Counted from the stretch's first letter, positions 8,567-17,801 are shown. The stretch: 64,000 nucleotides of DNA from Algoriphagus sp. (GCF_024305035.1 NZ_JAMWZB010000002.1:162252-226251); one strand, 5' to 3'. The notes: generated by a model from the sequence alone, not told the origin. Program-made: numbers and translations.

Positions 8567-9255
8567 GCCTTGCTTAGGCTGTTTTCTACCAGGGAAAGGA
8601 TCAAATAGCTAAGAATAATCAGTGGAATCCCTGCCAATCCAAAAGCCAAAATTAATCCGATTCCAAATCCAATCAGCACATATCTAAATACATTCTTTTT
8701 GAAAGAAAAGTTTTTGAATTTCAATGCGATGAGAGGAATTTCGGCCACCAAAAGGAACGAAAGGACTCCTGCCAATACCAAATAAGCCCAAGGAGTCAAA
8801 AAGAATCGCTCCAAATCAATCCATTGAGTGAAAAGATAGGGGAGGGTAGAAATAAAAAGTGCATTGGCAGGGGTGGGTAAGCCGATAAATCGATCGGATT
8901 GGCGGGTGTCAAGGTTAAACATGGCGAGTCGAAGAGCCGAAAAAAGTGGAATAGTTAAGGTGAAATAAGCCAGCCAAGAACCTGGACTAACCTGCTCACA
9001 CATGCTGAAAAGCACAAACCCCGGCAAAACTCCAAATGAGACCAAATCTGCCAACGAATCCAGCTGCTTACCCAATTCCCCGGTGACTTGGAGCATACGG
9101 GCAGCAAATCCATCCAAAAAATCAAAAAAAGCGGAGAGAATAATAAACCAGGCGGCAGAGAAAATTTCCCCTTCGATAACCCAATGAATCCCTATAATGC
9201 CTGAAAGTAAATTCAGTAAGGTGAGGGTGTTAGGAATGTGTGATTTTAGCTTCAA
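8563..9255 (-). CDS. pssA: CDP-diacylglycerol-serine O-phosphatidyltransferase
   Basis: A 230-residue integral inner-membrane enzyme that makes phosphatidylserine, the precursor of phosphatidylethanolamine, from CDP-diacylglycerol and serine. The CDP-alcohol phosphotransferase signature is complete: D45-F-L-D48-G49-F-A-A52-R53, then G62, D66 and D70, the four catalytic aspartates. About six to eight membrane helices flank it. The start is a TTG at 9255 overlapping the previous stop (TTGA); no in-frame ATG precedes the first conserved segment HIPNTLTLLNLLSG. The gene sits between a metallo-hydrolase and porU with four-base overlaps on both sides. Related CDP-alcohol enzymes exist, but SHIPNTLTLLNL with this spacing fits PssA best. 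Confidence 0.88.
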   Translation of the reverse strand: MKLKSHIPNTLTLLNLLSGIIGIHWVIEGEIFSAAWFIILSAFFDFLDGFAARMLQVTGELGKQLDSLADLVSFGVLPGFVLFSMCEQVSPGSWLAYFTLTIPLFSALRLAMFNLDTRQSDRFIGLPTPANALFISTLPYLFTQWIDLERFFLTPWAYLVLAGVLSFLLVAEIPLIALKFKNFSFKKNVFRYVLIGFGIGLILAFGLAGIPLIILSYLILSLVENSLSKA

Positions 9256-9905
9256 AGTCTGGCGTTTTTACCTACAAATGGATTGTGGATTTTTTCAAAT
9301 CCAATGGTTGTCTCTGGCCCATGACCGGGATAAATTACCGTCTCATCGGGTAGGCTGAAAAGTTCTGATTTGATCTTTTCGAGCAAAAGGTCGTGATTTC
9401 CCCCAGGCAGATCTGTCCTTCCGATGCTCTGACGAAAAAGAGTATCGCCTGCCAGACAGATTCCGCTCTCTTGATGATAAAATACCACATGGCCTGGAGC
9501 ATGGCCCGGTACGTAGCGCACCTGCAAGGTTTGGTCTCCAATTTTGATGTCCTGATCGGTGGAAAGATAGCCATCCGGTTCGGTGGGTTCATAGCGATGG
9601 AACCCATAATTAGGGGCATAAACCTTCACAGAATTCAGTACTGCAATGTCTTTATCGTGAATCAGTAAGGGAATATCAAAGGTATGTTTGACCCAGGCAT
9701 TTCCCAGCACATGATCAATGTGGCAATGGGTATTGAGCAAAAGCTGAGGACTCAGATTTTGTTCCAAAATAAAACTCCGTAATTCTTCTTGCTCATCGGT
9801 TTCATAGCATCCAGGATCTATGATCGCAGCAGCCCCATGTTGATCGTAGATAAGGTAGGTGTTTTCCTGAAAGGGATTGAATGTGAATAGCTTAATTTTT
9901 AACAT
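9252..9905 (-). CDS. MBL-fold metallo-hydrolase (glyoxalase II-like)
   Basis: A 217-residue metallo-beta-lactamase fold hydrolase. The zinc motif is intact: H60-C-H62-I-D64-H65, followed by GHAPGHVVFY with the next metal histidine, GDTLF with the bridging aspartate, and PGHGPETTIG with the last histidine. This arrangement is that of hydroxyacylglutathione-hydrolase-like enzymes; Bacteroidota usually lack glutathione, so the thioester substrate is uncertain. I place the start at the ATG at 9903-9905, from which the family-typical KLFTFNPFQENTYLIYD begins; the open frame extends further upstream but without homology and into the divergent gene. It is the first gene of the por operon and overlaps pssA by four bases. 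Confidence 0.87.
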   Translation of the reverse strand: MLKIKLFTFNPFQENTYLIYDQHGAAAIIDPGCYETDEQEELRSFILEQNLSPQLLLNTHCHIDHVLGNAWVKHTFDIPLLIHDKDIAVLNSVKVYAPNYGFHRYEPTEPDGYLSTDQDIKIGDQTLQVRYVPGHAPGHVVFYHQESGICLAGDTLFRQSIGRTDLPGGNHDLLLEKIKSELFSLPDETVIYPGHGPETTIGFEKIHNPFVGKNARL

Positions 9906-9960
9906 AGTTTTTGTCTCTGGGGAATTAACAAAATAAGGAATAAAACCTTTTATTTGGACT

Positions 9961-11007
9961 ATGGAAACAGATTTTTTGCTTATCGGGCAAGGTTTAGCAG
10001 GTACTGCTTTGGGATTTCGTCTCAAGGAGGCCGGTAAATCAGTCAAGATTTTCGACCGACCCGATCTCAACCAATCCAGTCGGGTGGCGGCAGGATTATT
10101 TAATCCGGTAACAGGGAGAAAAATGGTCAAAACCTGGAATGCGGACTTGTTATTTCCGGAAATCATCCCATTCTATCGCCAGATGGAGAGGCTTACTTCC
10201 AGGAAATTTCTCCGCGAGCAGGGGATTTACCGCCCCTTTTTATCCATCGAGGAGCAAAATGAATGGATGGGAAACAGTGCCGAAACGCGTTTTTCCCAAT
10301 TCCTTTCTGCCATTCATCAGCAAAGTCAATCTCCCTTTCTCAACGATCCCTATGGTGGAGTGATGCTCCAAAATAGTGGCTGGCTGGATATCAATCCATT
10401 ATTGGATGGAATGCAAGCCTATTTTGGGGAGGATTTGATAAGGAATCAACTTGACGTTTCGGATATTCAACAGGAAGGAGAGTTTTGGGTTGTAAAAAAT
10501 ATCAAGGCTAAATCCCTGGTGTTTTGCAATGGATTGGGGGCCATGAATTCTGATTTTTTTAATTTTTTACCTTTTGCACCGGTCAAGGGAGAAATTTTGG
10601 AAGTAAAACAAGGCTTTTCCCCGGATTACATCGTAAATAGAGGAGTCTTTCGGGTGCATCTGGGCAATGACCTGCATCGGGTGGGATCAACTTATACCTG
10701 GCATGATTTAGACCAGGGTCCCACAGAAAGCGCGAAAAAGGAATTGACTGAACGATTGAGCGGATTGATCAAATTGCCCGTTGATGCCTATATTTCTCAA
10801 AAAGTAGGCATCCGTCCAGCAACTAAGGATAGAAAACCCTTTTTGGGAAAACATCCTGTAAAGCAAAACGTTTACTTGTTTGATGGTTTCGGAGCGAAAG
10901 GAGTGTCGTTAATCCCTTATTACAGTAAGGTCATGACTTCTTTTTTGATCAGAAACACGCCACTTCCCCAAGAGGTAGATATCGCGAGGTATTTTAATTA
11001 TATTTAA
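9961..11007 (+). CDS. FAD-dependent oxidoreductase (DAO/glycine-oxidase-like)
   Basis: A 348-residue soluble flavoprotein of the DAO superfamily, which oxidises amines or amino acids. The N-terminal dinucleotide-binding motif is LLIGQGLAGTALGFRLKEAG, followed by the acidic end of strand two (KIFDRP). Typical middle features are SRVAAGLFNPVTGRKMVKTW and GVMLQNSGWLDINPLL, and the C-terminal FAD contact is KVGIRPATKDRKPFLG and YLFDGFGAKGVSLIPYY. The substrate cannot be predicted. It is divergent from the por operon with 55 bases between starts, and is followed after 21 bases by the large outer-membrane protein at 11029, so the two are probably co-transcribed. Confidence 0.82.
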   Translation: METDFLLIGQGLAGTALGFRLKEAGKSVKIFDRPDLNQSSRVAAGLFNPVTGRKMVKTWNADLLFPEIIPFYRQMERLTSRKFLREQGIYRPFLSIEEQNEWMGNSAETRFSQFLSAIHQQSQSPFLNDPYGGVMLQNSGWLDINPLLDGMQAYFGEDLIRNQLDVSDIQQEGEFWVVKNIKAKSLVFCNGLGAMNSDFFNFLPFAPVKGEILEVKQGFSPDYIVNRGVFRVHLGNDLHRVGSTYTWHDLDQGPTESAKKELTERLSGLIKLPVDAYISQKVGIRPATKDRKPFLGKHPVKQNVYLFDGFGAKGVSLIPYYSKVMTSFLIRNTPLPQEVDIARYFNYI

Positions 11008-11028
11008 CCGACTAAGAAAAATTTTCGA

Positions 11029-14000
11029 ATGCGATTAAAAGTAAACCATCTTCTACTCTTACTAGGGCTCTGGTTGGTTACCGGGGTCAGTTTCGCACAA
11101 TTTGATCAAGAACGATTCGGTAAAAACAGGATTCAGCATAAGGAATTCGAGTGGTATTATTTTTCCTCCAATAATTTTGAGGTCTATTATTATGACCGAG
11201 GGGGAGCCAATGCCAAAATGGCTATCGAGTTTCTCGAAGAAGAATTTCAGCGGCTGACCCAAATGATTGGCTATGTGGCCTATACCAAGCCCAAAATTTA
11301 CATTTACAATTCCCCCGAAGAACTCCTTCAGAGTAATTTAAACCTGAACAAAGAAGAATATAATGAAGAAGGGCAAACCAATTTCAGTCGCCTTATCGCT
11401 GAGGTAGGCTACAAAGGTCGGGTGGATTTATTCAAAGAGGACTTAATCTATGCCACTTCGAAAGTAATTATCCAAGAAATGCTTTACGGAGCCTCCGTAG
11501 CCGATGCATTTCAGTCTAATTTGATGAATTCTTTCCCTGATTGGTACGTAGAAGGGATTGCGCTATACCTCGCAAAAGGCTGGAGTAGGGAAATGGATGA
11601 TTTCACCAGACAGTATTTTAAAGAAGAAGAAAATCCAAAAATTCTCAAATTGAGCGGATTGGAAGCTGGGTTGGTCGGCCAGTCGGTCTGGAATTACATT
11701 GCAGAGCGCTACGGGAAACGCTATATTTCCAGCATTCTCAATCTCTCAAGGATTAATCGGAATGAAGAAAATAGTATAGCCAATACGGTTGGTCTAAACT
11801 ACAAGACGTTTACTCAAGATTGGAAAAATTATTACCTCACGATCAATAAACAGGTCAATACCAATTTCAAGTCTATCGAAGCTTCGCAAGGAATAGCCAC
11901 TACCTCTGCACGAGTTACCGGAGCTATTACCGATATCAAGTTTAGCCCAGATGGGATTCATTTGGCTTATGTTCTTAATAATGGGGGCAAGTATAAAGTT
12001 CAGGTAAGGGAACTGTCCAGCGGAGTAGAACGCACCCTCCTTCAAGGAGGTGCGGTTCATCAGGATCAAGAGGCCAATCTTCTGACCCCGGTCATTGCTT
12101 GGAGAGATTCCTCAAATTTAGCCATTGCCTCTTTCAAAAGGGGACTGACGACGCTACGCTTAAGGTCGATTGATGGGACGAATCAGGACAAAATATTTTT
12201 GCGTAATATCACTCAAATCTTAAGTATGGATTACAATAGCACGGGACGAAATATGGTCCTTTCGGCTATTTCTAATGGAAAAACGGATATCTATTCCTTA
12301 AATGCGCGAGGGGGTGGAAGGAGACTAACCAATGATGAATTTGATGATCTCACTCCCATGTTTTTAAATGATTCTACCATCATTTATTCGACTAATTATT
12401 CCGATATTCCGGATTCGGTAGCCTCCGATGATCCGAGCTTGAGTATTTTTGAGGAAAGTTATAACCTATTTAAGATTGAAGTAAGAGACACGATACGAAT
12501 TTCCCGATTGACTAATTCTTTTAGTAAAAACAGTATCCCTCGAAAAGTCAATTCCAATAACTTAGTCTACCTCAGTGATTTGAGTGGGATTACGAATTTG
12601 ATGCGATTGAACATTGGCAATGAGATCGCCAATCAAATTAGCGCATGGGACAAAAGTGTGGAGGTTTTTGATGTGACCAGTAGGATGAATAAAATCGCCT
12701 TTGCTGTACGGGAAGGCAAGCAGTCATTTCTGGTTGTTCAAAATTACAGCGCGGCGGATCAATTTACGCCGAGCACCCCTCGAATTCAGCTCGAACAAGC
12801 CAAGAGTCTGAATGAACGAATTGCAGCCAGACGTCGCTTGGATACCAATACAGCGGAAGAACGAGAGAAAACTCCTGCTGTCGAGGAAAAGAAGCCAAGT
12901 GTTCCCCAAGCCGAAATCCCGGTGGATACCATTCGTACTAGCCCGCAAACTTCCAGTATCAATATCGATCGCCTAAAATTTCAGAATTCTAGGGGAATCA
13001 ATACTGAAAATTATCAGTTTGATACCATTCCCGGAAATTTTCAGGCAGGGGAATCCGGACAAGGATCAAATCAATTTAACCTGTTAGAAAGTTTTCGTGC
13101 TCAGAATCTTCAAAAGCGGGTCACGGGTCCTCAGTTTATGGAGCCCCAGTTTTTTACCAATAGCATCAACTCTAGATTTGTCATCGATCCTCTTCGCGGG
13201 TTTGGGATCAATCTCCATGGAAAAATGACCGATCTATTGGACAATCACGTTTTTCAAGGGGGAATTATGACCGCATTGGACTTTAGGTCCGGTGGAGATG
13301 TGTTTTTTGAATATGAGTACCTGAAAAGCCGCTTGGATTTCCGTGGACGTTTTGACCGCAGGACGATCCGAGTCACCGAGGGAGACATTACCTTTCAGAA
13401 ATACGTGTTAACCAAGGCGGAGCTTGGAGTTTCTTATCCGTTCAACATTAATTCGCGATTCACTCTTGCCCCCTTTATTGCCAAGAGTCAATACTTCAAT
13501 TTGAACTCGGATTCATTGATTTTAGCGACCAATCCAGAATTGAATCGGTTTGATGTGAATTATGTCGGGGGGAAAGCGGAGTTTGTTTACGACAGAACGC
13601 AGCAAATCGGCTTATATTCCCAAGCCGGATTGAAGGGTAAAATGGGAATCATTCATTACCAAGGATTGAATGAAGGCAATCGAAGTTTTTCCAATTTTTA
13701 CCTAGACTTTCGGAATTATCAGCGAATCCATAAAAATATCATCTTAGCCTCACGCCTGTATACCGGTTCGTTCTTTGGGAAAAATCCACAAACCTACCTT
13801 GTGGGAGGGATGGACAATTGGTTATTCAATTCCTTTTATCGCCCACCCACCAATAGACCCGAAGTTTCTCCGGTACGAAACCCAGGAGGCGAGGAAAACT
13901 CCAATATTCTTTTCGCAGACTTTGTCGACCTGAGAGGGTATGATTACGATGAAATCCGGGGAAATAACGTAATCACTTTTACAACAGAGCTGCGTATTCC

Positions 14001-14328
14001 CGTGTTTTCTTACCTCACTAGGGGAAATATCACATCTAATTTTATCCGAAATTTCCAATTGGTTGGCTTTTACGACATCGGGTCCGCTTGGGATGAGGCT
14101 GCTCCCTGGGAGCGGGTCAATGATCAAAATACAGAAGTAATTAATACCGAAGGTTCACCTTTCACCATTACACTCAATAATTTCAATAATCCTTGGCTTC
14201 AAAGTTATGGTGCAGGTATCCGCACTGTATTGCTCAATTATTATGTCAAATTTGACATAGCCAGACCAATTAGGAATTATGAAACCGAAGACTTGAAGTT
14301 CTATGTATCTTTGGGCTATAATTTCTAA
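11029..14328 (+). CDS. TolB-like protein: pseudo-gluzincin, PD40 repeats and outer-membrane barrel
   Basis: A 1099-residue exported protein with three parts. After a signal peptide (1-23, ending SFAQ) comes a domain like peptidase MA/gluzincins: the helix that should carry HExxH reads Q149-E150-M-L-Y153, while the later W-Y-V-E175-G-I-A-L-Y glutamate motif is kept, so zinc binding is probably lost. Residues about 285-580 hold WD40-like PD40 repeats (ITDIKFSPDGIHLAYV and similar), as in TolB. After a low-complexity linker (about 600-700), the last 400 residues look like an Omp85/surface-antigen barrel, including LRGYDYDEIRGNNVITF, ELRIPVF, GFYDIGSAW and a final aromatic YVSLGYNF. Homologues are often labelled translocation protein TolB. 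The role is unknown; I would guess envelope assembly. Followed by yicC after 15 bases. Confidence 0.75.
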   Translation: MRLKVNHLLLLLGLWLVTGVSFAQFDQERFGKNRIQHKEFEWYYFSSNNFEVYYYDRGGANAKMAIEFLEEEFQRLTQMIGYVAYTKPKIYIYNSPEELLQSNLNLNKEEYNEEGQTNFSRLIAEVGYKGRVDLFKEDLIYATSKVIIQEMLYGASVADAFQSNLMNSFPDWYVEGIALYLAKGWSREMDDFTRQYFKEEENPKILKLSGLEAGLVGQSVWNYIAERYGKRYISSILNLSRINRNEENSIANTVGLNYKTFTQDWKNYYLTINKQVNTNFKSIEASQGIATTSARVTGAITDIKFSPDGIHLAYVLNNGGKYKVQVRELSSGVERTLLQGGAVHQDQEANLLTPVIAWRDSSNLAIASFKRGLTTLRLRSIDGTNQDKIFLRNITQILSMDYNSTGRNMVLSAISNGKTDIYSLNARGGGRRLTNDEFDDLTPMFLNDSTIIYSTNYSDIPDSVASDDPSLSIFEESYNLFKIEVRDTIRISRLTNSFSKNSIPRKVNSNNLVYLSDLSGITNLMRLNIGNEIANQISAWDKSVEVFDVTSRMNKIAFAVREGKQSFLVVQNYSAADQFTPSTPRIQLEQAKSLNERIAARRRLDTNTAEEREKTPAVEEKKPSVPQAEIPVDTIRTSPQTSSINIDRLKFQNSRGINTENYQFDTIPGNFQAGESGQGSNQFNLLESFRAQNLQKRVTGPQFMEPQFFTNSINSRFVIDPLRGFGINLHGKMTDLLDNHVFQGGIMTALDFRSGGDVFFEYEYLKSRLDFRGRFDRRTIRVTEGDITFQKYVLTKAELGVSYPFNINSRFTLAPFIAKSQYFNLNSDSLILATNPELNRFDVNYVGGKAEFVYDRTQQIGLYSQAGLKGKMGIIHYQGLNEGNRSFSNFYLDFRNYQRIHKNIILASRLYTGSFFGKNPQTYLVGGMDNWLFNSFYRPPTNRPEVSPVRNPGGEENSNILFADFVDLRGYDYDEIRGNNVITFTTELRIPVFSYLTRGNITSNFIRNFQLVGFYDIGSAWDEAAPWERVNDQNTEVINTEGSPFTITLNNFNNPWLQSYGAGIRTVLLNYYVKFDIARPIRNYETEDLKFYVSLGYNF

Positions 14329-14343
14329 TCGAATAAAATCAGC

Positions 14344-15225
14344 ATGATAAAATCAATGACCGGCTTTGGAAATGCCGGATGGGAGGATGATCGCTATGTC
14401 ATTCATATCGAAGTAAAATCCCTTAATTCCAAGTTTTTAGACTTATCCATAAGAAGTCCACGACAGTTTTCGGATAAAGAACTTGAAATTAGGACGCTCG
14501 TTCAGGGGATTCTGGAACGGGGAAAGGTTAGCGTGAGTATTGAATTTTTGTCCAAAGCAGGCAGTGACTTGCCGGTGCTGATTAATGAAGACTTGTTTCG
14601 ATCCTATTACCATAAGTTTAAGGATTTGGCTGAATCGGTCGGTGCAGATGCTTCTGAGGTTTTCAAACTTGCCTTACAAGCCCCATCGGTCATGAATTCC
14701 ACCGCCATAGAAACTGCCGATGTGGCCGAAGAATGGATTTTGGTCAAGCGGGTTTTGGAAGAGGCGATTCTTAAATGTGATGGATTCCGGCAAGACGAAG
14801 GGAAGGTACTTTTCGAAAAGTTAAATGAAACTATTCAAGAAATCGCTCAAAACCTCGATTCGGTAAAATCTGAAGAAGGGAGAAGAAAGACTAAAATCCA
14901 AGATCGGATTCGAAACCATTTTAACGAATGGCTTGATGAAAATTCCTTTGATGAGAATCGATTTGAGCAAGAGCTGATCTATTATTTTGAGAAACTGGAT
15001 ATTACCGAGGAGCTGGTGAGATTGGATACCCATCTAAACTATTTCACCAAAACGCTTTCTGAGGAAACGGGTCAAGGTAAAAAGCTGGGATTTATTTCTC
15101 AGGAAATTGGCCGGGAAATTAACACCATCGGTTCCAAAGCCAATGATGCAGGAATTCAGCGCTATGTCATTCGAATGAAAGATGAGCTTGAAAAAATCAA
15201 AGAGCAGGCCTTGAACGTTTTGTAA
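14344..15225 (+). CDS. YicC-family endoribonuclease
   Basis: A 293-residue protein of the YicC/YloC family. Escherichia coli YicC is a metal-dependent endoribonuclease. The family start MIKSMTGFGNA is followed by IEVKSLNSKFLDLSIRSP, the YicC-like N-terminal domain, and ILERGKVSVSIEF; the C-terminal DUF1732 domain ends with EETGQGKKLGFISQEIGREINTIGSKAND and a final KDELEKIKEQALNVL helix, exactly as in relatives. Length is normal. It lies 15 bases after the outer-membrane protein gene and is the last gene before a hairpin that separates it from a convergent gene. Confidence 0.92.
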   Translation: MIKSMTGFGNAGWEDDRYVIHIEVKSLNSKFLDLSIRSPRQFSDKELEIRTLVQGILERGKVSVSIEFLSKAGSDLPVLINEDLFRSYYHKFKDLAESVGADASEVFKLALQAPSVMNSTAIETADVAEEWILVKRVLEEAILKCDGFRQDEGKVLFEKLNETIQEIAQNLDSVKSEEGRRKTKIQDRIRNHFNEWLDENSFDENRFEQELIYYFEKLDITEELVRLDTHLNYFTKTLSEETGQGKKLGFISQEIGREINTIGSKANDAGIQRYVIRMKDELEKIKEQALNVL

Positions 15226-15240
15226 GTTTCAATTGAAAAT

Positions 15241-15272
15241 CAAAGCTGTGAAAAAAGGGTTTCGCAGCTTTG
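15241..15272. terminator. Hairpin between convergent genes
   Basis: A 13-bp stem with one T-G wobble (15241-15253 with 15260-15272) and a six-base loop lies between the convergent yicC and D-aminoacylase-like genes. The U-tract is weak on both sides, so it is a plausible but not classical bidirectional terminator. Confidence 0.6.
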
Positions 15273-15282
15273 AATTTGCTTA

Positions 15283-16854
15283 TCAGAGTTGATTTTTTCG
15301 GAGAATCTGCCCGTATCCCCGGTTTAAAAATCGATGGTCCTCCACTACCATATGGCCATTGATGATCACAAAGGGAATGCCTTCGGGGTATTGATGGGGA
15401 TCGGTAAAGGTAGCTTTGTCAATTATTTTATCAGCATCAAAAATCACAATATCGGCAAAATTCCCTTCCTTGATCCTACCACGATCAGGGATACCCAGCC
15501 GCTTGGCTGAGAGCCCCGTCATTTTATAAATGGCTTTTTGAAGATCTAAAACTCCTTTTTCTCGGGTGTAATAGCCGAGTACTCGCGGAAAGGTACCGTA
15601 TGCTCTAGGGTGAGGATGACCTTCCCCGGGCCTGGAAAGACGTCCATCCGAGCCGATCATAGTCATGGGGTGTTTCATGATATTTTCCACATCTTTTTCA
15701 TCCATCGCATGGTAAATTGTTCCTGTACCCCCATTGAGCTGGGCTTGAATGACCAACTCTGCTCCATTTTCAATACTCGGCTCCAATCCTTCCATTTCTA
15801 GCCAATCCGCTAAGGTTTTACCCTCGAGGTCCTTTTGCCAACTCACCCGCGAAAATTGGATTCTTGAAAGGTCGTTCCCGCCTCGATCATTTAGAATATT
15901 GAAGATGATGCCAGATTTGATGCTGTCTTTTAAGGCAGGGTCCTTTACTCGCTCTTCAAATTTATCCCCTTCCAAAGCCCAGCTGGGGATTAAAACACTA
16001 ATTCCCGTATGACTTGCTGCGTAGGGGTATTGATCCATCATGATATCCAATCCCGCCGATCGAGCCGAGTCAACTAATTCCAGAGTACGGGCACTTTGTC
16101 CCCACATTTTCACCCCGATCGCTTTATGATGCGTCAGTACCACCGGGATTGTTGCCGCTTTTGATAGTTGAATTGCTTCCTGTACTGCTTCAATTAAGCC
16201 CAATCCTTCTTCCCGTAAATGGGAAGTATAGATGCCGCCGGCAGCTGCTGCTACTTGCGAAAGCGCTATGATTTCATCCAATTGGGCAAAGGTCCCGGGG
16301 AGGTATTTAAGTCCTGTGGAAATACCAAAGGCTCCCGCATCCATCGCCTGGGCAACATAACTTTTTAGCGTAGTTAATTCTTCTGGAGTAGGTTCGCGAT
16401 TTTCATTCCCCATAATTTCCCTTCGGATGGTATTGTGCCCGACTAGGTAAGCGAGATTGGGACCTATTTCCATCTGATCTAAGGAATCCAAATAATCAGA
16501 AAATGGCCAAGGACCTCCGCCATCTGGTCCTCCCAAAGCCAAGGTCACTCCCTGCCTGAGCAAGCTTTCGGCCAGTGGCATTTCCATGATAGGTTCTAAA
16601 TGGGTGTGCATGTCAATAAATCCTGGAGAGACAATCAACCCTTTTGCATTGATCGTCTTTCTTGATTTTTGCCCGGCAAGCTCTCCAATCCTTGCTATTT
16701 TACCATCTCGGATTCCCAAGTCTGCCTCAAGGGGTGGATTATCCATTCCATCGTAGATGGTTCCGTTTAAAATCAGAATGTCAAATGTTTCCTGTCTTTG
16801 ACAGGAAAAAAAGATAAGGAAAATCAGAATTAAGGCAGAGGAATGATTTTTCAT
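15283..16854 (-). CDS. D-aminoacylase-like amidohydrolase lipoprotein
   Basis: A 523-residue member of the N-acyl-D-amino-acid deacylase branch of the amidohydrolase superfamily, which releases D-amino acids or cleaves related amides. The metal motif is GFIDM-H83-T-H85, preceded by DILILNGTIYDG; later motifs are GLKYLPGTFA, YTSHLREEG, VVLTHHKAIG, MDQYPYAAS, MIGSDGRLSRPG with HPRAYGTFPR, and GRIKEGNFADIVIFD. I start at ATG 16852-16854 because it gives a signal peptide ending in a lipobox-like IFFSC (Cys18); the upstream 16 codons have no signal character. It should sit on the periplasmic side of a membrane as a lipoprotein. It lies downstream of tonB but is separated from it by about 270 bases including an inverted-repeat element. 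Confidence 0.85.
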   Translation of the reverse strand: MKNHSSALILIFLIFFSCQRQETFDILILNGTIYDGMDNPPLEADLGIRDGKIARIGELAGQKSRKTINAKGLIVSPGFIDMHTHLEPIMEMPLAESLLRQGVTLALGGPDGGGPWPFSDYLDSLDQMEIGPNLAYLVGHNTIRREIMGNENREPTPEELTTLKSYVAQAMDAGAFGISTGLKYLPGTFAQLDEIIALSQVAAAAGGIYTSHLREEGLGLIEAVQEAIQLSKAATIPVVLTHHKAIGVKMWGQSARTLELVDSARSAGLDIMMDQYPYAASHTGISVLIPSWALEGDKFEERVKDPALKDSIKSGIIFNILNDRGGNDLSRIQFSRVSWQKDLEGKTLADWLEMEGLEPSIENGAELVIQAQLNGGTGTIYHAMDEKDVENIMKHPMTMIGSDGRLSRPGEGHPHPRAYGTFPRVLGYYTREKGVLDLQKAIYKMTGLSAKRLGIPDRGRIKEGNFADIVIFDADKIIDKATFTDPHQYPEGIPFVIINGHMVVEDHRFLNRGYGQILRKNQL

Positions 16855-17042
16855 CACGAATACGATTTGGGTAAATGAATTTGAGCACGACGTACCCGTC
16901 ACACTCGGGGATGATTAGAATTGCGAGATTCCATATGACCGCTGAAGAACAAATTATAAACAGATGAAAAATACGCCTTTTTATTAAAAATACCTTATTC
17001 CTTAATTTTGAATTAGCTAGTTAATCCTGCCTTCAAAAAGAG

Positions 17043-17118
17043 GCTGTCTCAAATTTAATCCCTGTATTCTTCGGCCAGAGCGATTAGTTGGCTGAGAAAG
17101 GCGAACTTTTGAGACAGC
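17043..17118. repeat. 76-bp inverted-repeat element (insertion-sequence-end-like)
   Basis: An 11-bp perfect inverted repeat, GCTGTCTCAAA at 17043-17053 and its complement at 17108-17118, brackets 54 bases without coding capacity. Termini beginning with GGCTGTCTCAAA resemble those of insertion sequences, so this could be a MITE or an internal-deletion remnant. It could also form a long-loop hairpin behind the tonB gene at 17127. No transposase piece lies inside. Confidence 0.5.
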
Positions 17119-17126
17119 ATCCTTGA

Positions 17127-17801
17127 TCAATCGAGTTTAAATTTGATGGGCATAACCATCCGAGAGCGGACGACTTGTCCCTTAAATCTGCCGGGTATCC
17201 ATTCTGGGGAGTTTTGGATTACCTTCATGGCTACTTCATCACAGCCACCTCCAAGAGGTCGGAGCACTTCCACATCCTGAACACTCCCATCCTTATTGAT
17301 TACAAATCTCACCAACACGGTTCCTTCGATTCCCATTCGTTTGGCCAGGCTTGGATAGCGAAGGTTTTTATTTAAATAGCTATACCAGGCTTCCATTCCT
17401 CCTTTGAAAGTAGCTTGGACTTCTGTAAAATCCAGTATTTCATCAACTTCCTCCTCGATGGGAGCCTCCCCGGGAAGAATAACATCGGAGATCTCTTCGG
17501 TTTCGGAGAGGTTAATGTCGATATCAATATCCAGGTCATCCAATTCGATTTCATCATCTACTTGTTTGATTTCCACGCTAACCTGCGGAGGTGGTGGGGG
17601 AGGTGGTGTCTGAATAGTAAGCGGGATGTCCTCAATTACCCAATTTTCCGAATTTGTCCCGATCTCCTTCAGTGGTCCTGAGTATGGACTTTTCCATTCA
17701 AAAGCTACCAAGACTAAACCGACACTGAGGGTCAGTCCGAGATTTAAGAATAGACTTGATTTGTTTTTGAGATCTGCTTTTTGGTTTTTCTTAGCTTCCA
17801 T
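17127..17801 (-). CDS. Energy transducer TonB (copy 1)
   Basis: A 224-residue TonB-type protein anchored in the inner membrane by one helix (about residues 17-34) and spanning the periplasm to energise outer-membrane receptors through proton-motive force from ExbB/ExbD (not in the window). Order: cytoplasmic MEAKKNQKADL, helix, a proline run (PPPPPPP near residue 68), an unusually acidic spacer rich in Asp and Glu, then the TonB C-terminal domain (about 140-224) with YPSLAKRMGIEGTVLVRFVI, DGSVQDVEVLRPLGGGCDEVA and PIKFKLD. The start at 17801 gives the same MEAKK opening as its neighbour; eight upstream codons are left out. It is a diverged tandem duplicate of the gene at 17949, separated from it by a terminator. 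Confidence 0.9.
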   Translation of the reverse strand: MEAKKNQKADLKNKSSLFLNLGLTLSVGLVLVAFEWKSPYSGPLKEIGTNSENWVIEDIPLTIQTPPPPPPPQVSVEIKQVDDEIELDDLDIDIDINLSETEEISDVILPGEAPIEEEVDEILDFTEVQATFKGGMEAWYSYLNKNLRYPSLAKRMGIEGTVLVRFVINKDGSVQDVEVLRPLGGGCDEVAMKVIQNSPEWIPGRFKGQVVRSRMVMPIKFKLD

